Source of the DNA: Micromonospora arida
GTDB taxonomy: Bacteria; Actinomycetota; Actinomycetes; Mycobacteriales; Micromonosporaceae
Assembly: GCF_003857035.1 (NCBI RefSeq)
Contig: NZ_QGSY01000168.1
Location: 1-64,000, forward strand
Reading direction: 5' to 3'
Length of the DNA: 64,000 nucleotides
This document shows positions 48,290 through 55,701 of this stretch, one piece after another. A model generated the notes under the pieces. The model did not search any database. It was not told the DNA's origin and saw only the letters and a program-made list of their open reading frames with translations. A program made the position numbers and the translations under genes. Positions within the stretch are counted from its first letter, which is position 1. Each line of letters opens with the position of its first letter.

Positions 48290-49472
48290 GTTTTTGCCCA
48301 TCGGTCGACGTGTGGCGTACTGGCGAGGTAGGCGCCGAATGTCCCAGCAGGTCTTCGCCGACCGGGTGGGTAAGTCGAAGAGTTGGGTGGACAAGATCGA
48401 GCGTGGCGCCCGGTCGCTCAACAAGATCTCCACCATCGCTGACATCGCCGCTATCCTCCGGATTGACCCGGCGATCCTGCTCGATCGCGACACTCAACCC
48501 TCTGACACAGGTGAGCGGGCCTACGGCGTGGAGCGGGTCCGGGCGGCGCTATCGACGTACGAGATGGCTCTGGACCGGCGGGTGCCGGGCCGGGACGTGC
48601 TTCCGGCGGCGCAACTCGCAGCCAGCGTCGAGCATGCCTGGACCACCTATCAGCACGCGCGGTACCCGCAGTTGATCGAAGGGTTGCCGGACCTGGTGGT
48701 CGCGGTGCAGCGCGGCTACGTCCGAGAGCCCAGGGCGATGCGGGTGTCGCTGGTGGAGATGTACCGGGTGACCGCATCACTATTAGTGAAACTGGGTGAG
48801 ACCGAACTGGCGTGGCTCGCTGCCGACCGAGCGATGACGATTGCTACCGGCGACGCGGTCCTGGTGGCAGCCGCGGCGGTGCAGCTCGGACAGGTGATGC
48901 GCGCCGGCCGGGCACGTTCGGCGGTGCCGATCATGCTGGCTGCCGCGTACCGCGTCGCCCCGCCGGACCTTGAGGGTGGCCCGGCGGCGCAGCTGTCGCT
49001 CTGCGGCACGCTGCTCGTGCAGGCCGCTCTCGCGGCGGCCCAGCACGGTGACGAGAAGGCCACGGCGCGCCTGATCGACGAGGCAGTGGAGCTGGCGGCG
49101 CGGGTGGGCGACGGCCACGACTATCACCGAACCGGGTTCGGACCCACCGCCAGCGCAGCGGCGCGGATGCTGGTGGCGTTGGAGCTGGGCGATACAGGTG
49201 AGGCGCTGGCCTGGCACGAGAAGACGGTCGGTAGTGTTGGCTGGCGGTGGCTGCCGGCTGAACACCGCGCAGCCCACCTGGTCGACGCCGCCCGCGCCCA
49301 CCTCCAGGCAGACGAGCCGGCCGCCGCCGGGAAGCTCCTGCTGGAGGCCGCACCGGCCGAGGTACGGTACCGGCCCGTCGCCCGCGATGTGCTTGCCCAG
49401 GTGATGCGGAGCCCAGACGCGCCGAGCGCGATCATTCCACTCGCCGTTGCACTCCAGGTGCCGGTGGGATGA
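48279..49472 (+). CDS. XRE-family regulator with TPR-like C-terminal region
   Basis: The 397-residue protein has an XRE helix-turn-helix (GRRVAYWRGRRRMSQQVFAD, KSKSWVDKIERGARSLNKI) and a long helical region (LVEMYRVTASLLVKLGETEL, AAAVQLGQVMRAGRARSAVP) of TPR type. It is similar in plan to the other XRE gene of the island but not a close copy. GTG start; the small gene at 48122 overlaps its start and the zinc-motif ORF overlaps its stop (ATGA), giving a three-gene unit. Confidence 0.78.
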   Translation: MGSEFLPIGRRVAYWRGRRRMSQQVFADRVGKSKSWVDKIERGARSLNKISTIADIAAILRIDPAILLDRDTQPSDTGERAYGVERVRAALSTYEMALDRRVPGRDVLPAAQLAASVEHAWTTYQHARYPQLIEGLPDLVVAVQRGYVREPRAMRVSLVEMYRVTASLLVKLGETELAWLAADRAMTIATGDAVLVAAAAVQLGQVMRAGRARSAVPIMLAAAYRVAPPDLEGGPAAQLSLCGTLLVQAALAAAQHGDEKATARLIDEAVELAARVGDGHDYHRTGFGPTASAAARMLVALELGDTGEALAWHEKTVGSVGWRWLPAEHRAAHLVDAARAHLQADEPAAAGKLLLEAAPAEVRYRPVARDVLAQVMRSPDAPSAIIPLAVALQVPVG

Positions 49473-49663
49473 CCGCACCGTTTCTGTCTCTGGCTCAGAT
49501 CCTCAACCGGCTGGCCCTAACGGCCCGTTGGACTCTCCGCGACCACCGTCCCGCCCTCGACGGCACCTGTGCGTTGTGCCATTCACCCGACTGCCCGCCC
49601 GCTATTGCCGCCCGCGACGTGCTCGAAACGATCCGGCAGCTGCGCTGGCGCGACACTCCGTAA
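49469..49663 (+). CDS. Small CxxC-motif protein
   Basis: A 64-residue product with an amphipathic N-terminus (LSLAQILNRLALTARWTLRD) and a Cys pair plus third Cys, CALCHSPDCPP, that may bind metal. It is coupled to the XRE gene by ATGA overlap. Similar short proteins often follow XRE regulators in actinomycetes, but no function is known to me. Confidence 0.55.
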   Translation: MTAPFLSLAQILNRLALTARWTLRDHRPALDGTCALCHSPDCPPAIAARDVLETIRQLRWRDTP

Positions 49664-49696
49664 CTGAGACGCCGAACGCCTGGGTACCGTTAGATC

Positions 49697-50341
49697 GTGC
49701 AGATCACGCCGGATGACACCCCCACTGCCGAGGCGGGTTTGGGGGCGCTGGCGGACCTGCTCGCCGGCCCGCTGCTGCCGGCGGCGCGCGGGCTCCTGGG
49801 CTGCCGGTTGCACGTCGGCGGGGTCACCGCCCGGATCACCGAGGTCGAGGCGTACGCGGGAAGTGGCGGCGATCCCGCCTCGCACGCCCACCGGGGCCGC
49901 ACCCCGCGCAACGCCGTGATGTTCGGCCCCGCCGGGTACGCCTACGTCTACTTCACCTACGGGATGCACTGGTGCATGAACGTGGTCACCGGGGTCGAGG
50001 GGGAGGCCTCCGCCGTGCTGCTGCGTGCCGGTGAGGTGGTCGACGGGCTGGCCACGGCACGGGAGCGCCGGCCGGCCATCCGGCGGGACCTGGACCTGGC
50101 CCGCGGGCCGGCCCGGCTCTGCTCCGCGCTCGGCGTCGACCGCGAGGCGTACGGGGCGTACCTGCTCGGCGACGGGCCGGTCCGGCTGCGGCCCCCGGCC
50201 CGGCCGGTGCCGCCGGAGGCGGTGGTGGCGGGTCCCCGGGTCGGCGTGACCGGTGCCCACGACCTGCCCTGGCGGTTCTGGCTCGACGGCGATCCCACGG
50301 TCAGCGCGTACCGCCGGCACGTGCCCCGCATCCGGCGCTGA
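49697..50341 (+). CDS. mpg: DNA-3-methyladenine glycosylase (AAG/MPG family)
   Basis: Excises alkylated or deaminated purines to start base-excision repair. The 214-residue protein has ARITEVEAYAGSGGDPASHA, RTPRNAVMFGPAGYAYVYFT, YGMHWCMNVVTG and ARGPARLCSALGVD, the expected AAG motifs. TACCGT at 49686-49691 plus six bases before the GTG suggests a leaderless transcript. It marks the return to conserved chromosome after the island. Confidence 0.95.
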   Translation: MQITPDDTPTAEAGLGALADLLAGPLLPAARGLLGCRLHVGGVTARITEVEAYAGSGGDPASHAHRGRTPRNAVMFGPAGYAYVYFTYGMHWCMNVVTGVEGEASAVLLRAGEVVDGLATARERRPAIRRDLDLARGPARLCSALGVDREAYGAYLLGDGPVRLRPPARPVPPEAVVAGPRVGVTGAHDLPWRFWLDGDPTVSAYRRHVPRIRR

Positions 50342-50426
50342 GCGCCCCCGGCGTGTGGGCGGCGGAGGTTGTCGGGGGGTGTGGCCATAATCACCGGACC
50401 TGCTCACCGACGGTTCGGAGGACGTC

Positions 50427-51512
50427 ATGGCAACACTGCTCGCGATCGGCACAGCCAAGGGATTGTTTCTCGCCACCAGCACCGACGGCCGGCGCAGTTG
50501 GGAGATCACCGGTCCGCACTTTCCGATGACCGGTGTCTACGCGGTGGCGGTCGACACCCGTCGTTCCACCCCGCGGCTGCTCGCCGGCATGACCAGCTCA
50601 CACTTCGGCCCCAGCGTCGCCACCAGCGACGACCTCGGCGCTTCCTGGGACGAGCCCGACGAGGCGCCGGTCGCGTTTCCGGCCGACACCGGCGTCTCCC
50701 TCGGCCGTGTCTGGCAGTTGATGCCGGCCGGCCCCGACGAGCCGGACGTCATCTGGGCCGGCACCGAGCCCTCGGCGTTGTTCAAGTCCACCGACGGTGG
50801 CCGCAGCTTCGAGCTGGTCCGTTCCCTCTGGGACCACCCGCACCGCCCGCAGTGGGAGGCCGGCTTCGGTGGTCAGGCAGTGCACACCGTGCTGCCCCAT
50901 CCGCGTGACCCGGCTCGGCTGCTGGTCGCCATGTCCACCGGCGGGGTCTACCGCTCGGAGGACGCCGGGGCGAGTTGGGCACCGGGCAACACCGGCATCC
51001 GTGCCTACTTCATGCCGGACGAGTGGCCGGAGTTCGGCCAGTGCGTGCACAAGGTCGCCCGGGACGCCGGCAATCCCGAGCGGCTGTACGCGCAGAACCA
51101 CCACGGCGTCTACCGCTCCGATGACGACGGCCGCACCTGGTCCTCGATCGCCGATGGGCTGCCCAGCGACTTCGGCTTCCCGATGGTGGCCCACCCGGGG
51201 CGCGGGGGCGTGGTGTGGACCTTCCCGTTGGTGGCCGACGGCGAGCGGTTCCCGACCGACCACCGCTGCCGGGTGTTCCGCTCCGCCGACGCCGGCGGCA
51301 AGTGGGAGCCGCTGTCGGTGGGGCTGCCCGAGGGCCCGTTCTATCCGGCGGTGCTGCGGGACGCGATGTGCGCCGACGACGCCACCCCGGGCGGCGTCTA
51401 CTTCGGCACCCGCTCCGGCTCGGTCTTCGCCAGCCGCGACGAGGGTGACTCCTGGTCGACTGTCGCGGCGCACCTGCCCGACGTGCTCTGCGTTCGCGCA
51501 GCGGAGGTCTGA
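50427..51512 (+). CDS. BNR/sialidase-like beta-propeller protein
   Basis: The 361-residue product contains repeated Asp-box units (STDGRRSW, TSDDLGASW, STDGGRSF, SEDAGASW, SDDDGRTW, SADAGGKW, SRDEGDSW), spaced as in VPS10/BNR propellers. No signal peptide is seen and no glycosidase active site can be identified, so a cytoplasmic binding or scaffold role fits as well as hydrolysis. The preceding gap carries a CATAAT hexamer. It is followed two bases later by the MoaD/ThiS-like gene. Confidence 0.8.
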   Translation: MATLLAIGTAKGLFLATSTDGRRSWEITGPHFPMTGVYAVAVDTRRSTPRLLAGMTSSHFGPSVATSDDLGASWDEPDEAPVAFPADTGVSLGRVWQLMPAGPDEPDVIWAGTEPSALFKSTDGGRSFELVRSLWDHPHRPQWEAGFGGQAVHTVLPHPRDPARLLVAMSTGGVYRSEDAGASWAPGNTGIRAYFMPDEWPEFGQCVHKVARDAGNPERLYAQNHHGVYRSDDDGRTWSSIADGLPSDFGFPMVAHPGRGGVVWTFPLVADGERFPTDHRCRVFRSADAGGKWEPLSVGLPEGPFYPAVLRDAMCADDATPGGVYFGTRSGSVFASRDEGDSWSTVAAHLPDVLCVRAAEV

Positions 51513-51514
51513 GC

Positions 51515-51790
51515 GTGGTCACCGTGCTGCTGCCCGGCCCGCTGCGCGGCGAGGCCGGGGGCGCGAGTCGGCTGAACGTCACCGCTGCCGGGACGCTGCG
51601 GGCGGTCCTCGACGAGATGGCGGTCGCGCACCCCCGGCTGGCCCGGCGCATCCGCGACGAGCGTGGCGAGCTGCGCCGCTACGTCAACGTCTTCGTCGAC
51701 GGGGAAGACTGCCGGCATTCCGGCGGTCTGGCCACCCCGGTCAAGGACGGCGCGGAGGTGCAGGTGCTGCCCTCGGTGGCGGGCGGCTGA
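51515..51790 (+). CDS. MoaD/ThiS-like ubiquitin-fold protein
   Basis: The 91-residue beta-grasp protein ends in VAGG, the di-glycine tail that is adenylated and loaded with sulfur in MoaD, ThiS and CysO relatives. The body (YVNVFVDGEDCRHSGGLATP, VKDGAEVQVLPSVAGG) fits. It is coupled to the BNR gene; the acceptor pathway (cofactor, cysteine or other) cannot be told from the sequence. Confidence 0.85.
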   Translation: MVTVLLPGPLRGEAGGASRLNVTAAGTLRAVLDEMAVAHPRLARRIRDERGELRRYVNVFVDGEDCRHSGGLATPVKDGAEVQVLPSVAGG

Positions 51791-51952
51791 CCGGGTCGAC
51801 ACCGAGGGCAGTCTCGGACCGGATGTCCGGCTACGGGGGTGACCGGCGCCACTGCGGGGCGTCCCGCCGGTGGAATAGTTGCGTCGTCAAATAAGTTGTG
51901 AGCTGCGTCCGGGTACCACGACGGCACCCGGTTGACACGCGAGGAGCTGGTC

Positions 51953-53095
51953 ATGCAGTTCGGAATCTTCACCGTCGGTGACGTCACGGTCGATCCGACC
52001 ACCGGTCGGGAGCCGACCGAGCATGAGCGGATCAAGGCGATGGTCGCGATCGCGTTGAAGGCCGAGGAGGTCGGTCTGGACGTCTTCGCCACCGGCGAGC
52101 ACCACAACCCGCCGTTCGTGCCGTCGTCGCCGACCACCATGCTCGGCTACATCGCGGCGCGTACCGAGCGGCTGCTGCTGTCCACCGCCACCACGCTGAT
52201 CACGACCAACGATCCGGTGAAGATCGCCGAGGACTACGCGATGCTCCAGCACCTGTCCGACGGCCGGGTGGACCTCATGATGGGCCGCGGCAACACCGGC
52301 CCGGTCTACCCGTGGTTCGGCAAGGACATCCGCGCCGGCATCCCCCTGGCCATCGAGAACTACGACCTGCTGCACCGGCTGTGGCGCGAGGACGTGGTCG
52401 ACTGGAAGGGCAAGTACCGCACCCCGTTGCAGTCGTTCACCTCGACGCCGCGCCCGCTCGACGGCGTGCCCCCGTTCGTCTGGCACGGCTCGATCCGCAG
52501 CCCGGAGATCGCCGAGCAGGCCGCGTACTACGGCGACGGCTTCTTCGCCAACCACATCTTCTGGCCCAAGGAGCACACCCAGCGGATGATCGCGCTCTAC
52601 CGCCAGCGGTACGCGCACTACGGCCACGGCTCCGCCGACCAGGCCATCGTCGGCCTCGGTGGGCAGGTGTTCATGCGCCGCAACTCGCAGGACGCGGTCC
52701 GGGAGTTCCGGCCCTACTTCGACAACGCCCCGGTCTACGGGCACGGGCCGTCGCTGGAGGAGTTCACCCGGGAGACCCCGCTGACCGTGGGCAGCCCGCA
52801 GCAGGTCATCGACCGCACGCTCGGCTTCCGCGAGTACGTCGGTGACTACCAGCGGCAGCTGTTCCTGATGGACCACGCCGGGTTGCCGCTGAAGACCGTG
52901 CTGGAGCAGCTCGACCTGCTCGGCGAGGAGGTCGTGCCGGTGCTGCGCAAGGAGTTCGCCGCGCTGCGCCCGGCGCACGTGCCGGCGGCGCCGACGCACG
53001 CCTCGCTGGTCGCCGCCGCGGGCGGTGCCAAGGACAGCACCGTGCACGCCGTCGACGACGTGACCGGCAAGGCGCCGGAGGGGGCGACCCGATGA
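51953..53095 (+). CDS. LLM-class flavin-dependent oxidoreductase
   Basis: The 380-residue luciferase-like TIM barrel begins MQFGIFTVGDVTVDPTTGR and has TGEHHNPPFVPSSPTTML, ISTATTL-like region LLLSTATTLITTNDPVK and VDLMMGRGNTGPVYPWFG. It needs reduced FMN, which the adjacent reductase should supply. GAGGAG precedes ATG 51953. The gene pair overlaps by four bases. The substrate is unknown. Confidence 0.9.
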   Translation: MQFGIFTVGDVTVDPTTGREPTEHERIKAMVAIALKAEEVGLDVFATGEHHNPPFVPSSPTTMLGYIAARTERLLLSTATTLITTNDPVKIAEDYAMLQHLSDGRVDLMMGRGNTGPVYPWFGKDIRAGIPLAIENYDLLHRLWREDVVDWKGKYRTPLQSFTSTPRPLDGVPPFVWHGSIRSPEIAEQAAYYGDGFFANHIFWPKEHTQRMIALYRQRYAHYGHGSADQAIVGLGGQVFMRRNSQDAVREFRPYFDNAPVYGHGPSLEEFTRETPLTVGSPQQVIDRTLGFREYVGDYQRQLFLMDHAGLPLKTVLEQLDLLGEEVVPVLRKEFAALRPAHVPAAPTHASLVAAAGGAKDSTVHAVDDVTGKAPEGATR

Positions 53096-53727
53096 CCCGC
53101 CGCACCCTGGCAGTCGTCTCGGCGGGGCTGAGTCAGCCCTCGTCGACCCGGCTGCTCGCCGACCAGCTCGCCGCGGCCACCCGCGACGAGTTGGTCCGGC
53201 GGGGCTCCGAAGTGGAGCTGCACGTCGTCGACCTGCGCGAGTACGCCCACGACGTGGTGAACAACATGCTCACCGGGTTCGCGCCGGCAGCGCTGCGCGA
53301 GGTCATCGACACGGTGACCGGGGCGGACGGGCTCATCGCCGTCACCCCGATCTTCAGCGCCTCGTACAACGGGCTGTTCAAGTCCTTCTTCGACGTGTTG
53401 GATTCCGAGTCGCTGGTCGACCGCCCGGTGCTGATCGGCGCGACCGGCGGCACCGCCCGGCACTCGTTGGCACTGGAGCACGCCGTCCGCCCGATGTTCG
53501 CCTACCTTCGGTCGGTGGTCGTCCCGACCGCCGTCTTCGCCGCCCCGGAGGACTGGTCCGACGGCACCGCCGATGGCGCGTTGCGGGCTCGGATCCGACG
53601 TTCGGCCGGGGAGTTGGCCGACCAGATCGAGCGCCGGCCACCGGCCACCGGGCCGGCCGACCCGTTCGCCCTCACCACCGACTTCCTGCAGATGCTCGGC
53701 CGAGGTGACGACGCGCCGGTCAGCTGA
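53092..53727 (+). CDS. NADPH-dependent FMN reductase partner of the LLM oxidoreductase (CE1759-like)
   Basis: The 211-residue flavodoxin-like protein has LAVVSAGLSQPSSTRLLADQ, VTPIFSASYNGLFKSFFDVL and LIGATGGTARHSLALEHAVR, the signature of reductases paired with LLM monooxygenases. It overlaps the oxidoreductase by four bases (ATGA) and ends eight bases into the convergent stress-protein gene. Confidence 0.9.
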   Translation: MTRRTLAVVSAGLSQPSSTRLLADQLAAATRDELVRRGSEVELHVVDLREYAHDVVNNMLTGFAPAALREVIDTVTGADGLIAVTPIFSASYNGLFKSFFDVLDSESLVDRPVLIGATGGTARHSLALEHAVRPMFAYLRSVVVPTAVFAAPEDWSDGTADGALRARIRRSAGELADQIERRPPATGPADPFALTTDFLQMLGRGDDAPVS

Positions 53728-54592
53728 CCGGGTGGGCGACCAGCACCGGGCAGTGCGCGTGCTGGATCGCCGCCTGACTGACCGACCCGAGCAGCAGACC
53801 GGCGAACCCGGCCCGGCCCCGGGTGCCCACGACCAGCAGCGACGCCGTGCCGCTGGCCTCGATGAGCCCCTGGGCCGCGCCGGTCGCCCGGACCGGATGC
53901 TCGCGGACCACAAGGTCGGGGTGTTCGGCGCGCACCACGGCGGAGGCGTCGGCCAGGAGTCGCACCACCTCGGCCTGGTACGCGGCCTGCGACTCCTCGA
54001 TGTCCTCCGGCACCGCCCGGTCCCCGTCCGAAGGACCGACGTGCACCAGCACCAGCGGCACGTCCCGCAGCGCCGCCTCGTCGGCGCCCAGACCCACGGC
54101 AAGTCGGGACGACTCGGACCCGTCCACGCCCACCATCACCGGACCGTCCACCGGAATCGGTTGCTCGTCCGGGCGGACCACCAGCACCGGGCAGTGCGCG
54201 TGCGCGGCCACCTGCGTGCCGACCGAGCCGAGTAGCAGCCCGGTGAACCCGCCCAGGCCACGGCTGCCCACCACGACCAGATCCGCCCGGCGGGACTCCT
54301 CGATCATGGTGGCCCCCGGGCCCCCGAGGACCTGACGCACCTCGACGGCGAGGCCGGGCCACCGGCCGGTCAGCTCGGCCGCCGTGCGCTCCAACATCTG
54401 CTGGGCCTCCTCCGACGGCGCCGGCACCCCGAGGTCGTACGGGTTGAATGGCACGCCGTAGCCGGACGGATGGAGATAGCCGTGCACCAGGAGCAGCGGT
54501 CGGGAGCGGAGCACGGCGGCCCGCGCCGCGTGTTCGGCGGCGACGAGGCTGGACGGCGATCCGTCCACGCCCACCACGACAGGTCGGTTCAT
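53720..54592 (-). CDS. Universal stress protein, tandem Usp domains
   Basis: The 290-residue protein has two Usp domains, each ending with the ATP-binding loop (VVGSRGLGGFTGLLLGSVGT and VVGTRGRAGFAGLLLGSVSQ). The fold begins VVVGVDGSPSSLVAAEHAAR. It probably binds ATP and acts in stress or dormancy. GGGAGC precedes the ATG. It lies downstream of another Usp gene and a P-type ATPase on the same strand. Confidence 0.92.
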   Translation of the reverse strand: MNRPVVVGVDGSPSSLVAAEHAARAAVLRSRPLLLVHGYLHPSGYGVPFNPYDLGVPAPSEEAQQMLERTAAELTGRWPGLAVEVRQVLGGPGATMIEESRRADLVVVGSRGLGGFTGLLLGSVGTQVAAHAHCPVLVVRPDEQPIPVDGPVMVGVDGSESSRLAVGLGADEAALRDVPLVLVHVGPSDGDRAVPEDIEESQAAYQAEVVRLLADASAVVRAEHPDLVVREHPVRATGAAQGLIEASGTASLLVVGTRGRAGFAGLLLGSVSQAAIQHAHCPVLVAHPVS

Positions 54593-54760
54593 CGGCGCTC
54601 CCTGGGTCGGTCAGGTCATTGTCGGCGGTTCGCAGCCGTCACGGCGCCGAACGCGCCGGCACCGGCCGACCGAACGCGCCGGCCAGGCGTTGTGACGTGA
54701 CAGCGAACGCGGTCCGCGCCGGCCGTGGGGGGAACGGCCGGCGCGGAGGGGGAGGAGGTG

Positions 54761-55651
54761 TCAGTGCTTGCGATCCTCGCGGCGGTGCCGCACGACCACC
54801 ACCGGGCTGTGCGAGTGATGTAGCACCGTGTGACTCACCGAGCCGAGCAGCATGCCGGCCAGCGCGCCACGGCCGCGTGCACCGACCACGGTGAGCTGCG
54901 CCGCGGCCGACTCCTCCACGAGCATCCGCGCTGGGGCGCCGTACGCCACGCGGCGCCGTACCGGCACGTCGGGGTAACGCTCGGACCAGCCCGCGATCGC
55001 CTCGGCGAGCACCCGCTCCTCCTCGGCGGCGAGCGCTTCCACGTCGTAGGCCACCGGCAGGAGGTCGCTCGGCGCGACCGGGATGATCCAGGCGTGCACG
55101 GCCACCAGTTCGGTGTCCCGCAGCGAGGCTTCCTCGAAGGCGAACCCCAGAGCCTGGGCGGACAGGGCCGAGCCGTCGACTCCGACCAGGACGGGCCCGT
55201 CGGCGCGGGCCTCACCCTTGACGACGAGCACCGGGCAGTCGGCGTGGGCGGAGACCTGCACCGCCACCGAGCCGATCAGCAGCCCGCCGAAGCCGCCCAG
55301 GCCCCGGCTGCCGAGCACCAGCAGGGCCGCGTCCCGCGCCTCGGCCAGCAGCACCGGCGCGGCCGCGCCCTCGACGACCGCGCCGGTGACGGCGACCTCC
55401 GGTGCGACCTTGCCGGCCTCGGTCACCGCCTCGGCGACCAACTGCTCCGCCTGGTGCCGGAACCCGGCGTTGACGGGAGCGCCCGGCGCCGGTGTCAACG
55501 ACACGCCGTAGAGCGACCAGATGAACGCGTGCACCACCCGCAGCGGGCGGCCGCGCGTCGCGGCCTCCCGGGCGGCGAGCCGCACCGCCTCCAGCGCCGA
55601 TGTCGAGCCGTCCACAGCCACCACCACGGGGGCACCGGATCTGTTGGTCAT
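54761..55651 (-). CDS. Universal stress protein, tandem Usp domains
   Basis: A paralogue of the next gene, 296 residues, again with two Usp domains (VLGSRGLGGFGGLLIGSVAV and VVGARGRGALAGMLLGSVSH). ATG 55651 is preferred with AAGGAGG five bases upstream; a GTG at 55654 is the alternative. The clustering ATPase-Usp-Usp is reminiscent of mycobacterial dormancy regions, which is an analogy only. The 168 bp to the downstream Usp gene hold no clear signal. Confidence 0.92.
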   Translation of the reverse strand: MTNRSGAPVVVAVDGSTSALEAVRLAAREAATRGRPLRVVHAFIWSLYGVSLTPAPGAPVNAGFRHQAEQLVAEAVTEAGKVAPEVAVTGAVVEGAAAPVLLAEARDAALLVLGSRGLGGFGGLLIGSVAVQVSAHADCPVLVVKGEARADGPVLVGVDGSALSAQALGFAFEEASLRDTELVAVHAWIIPVAPSDLLPVAYDVEALAAEEERVLAEAIAGWSERYPDVPVRRRVAYGAPARMLVEESAAAQLTVVGARGRGALAGMLLGSVSHTVLHHSHSPVVVVRHRREDRKH

Positions 55652-55701
55652 CACGTCCTCCTTAGTTCCGTCTTCATCCTCCTGCGGTGCGGGCCGGACG
55701 G

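Noticed and set aside
39118-49696. Integrase, transposase, tRNA or attachment site flanking the defence island
   Set aside because: None is visible; no direct repeats at the borders were found by eye, so the island is called from gene content and context only.
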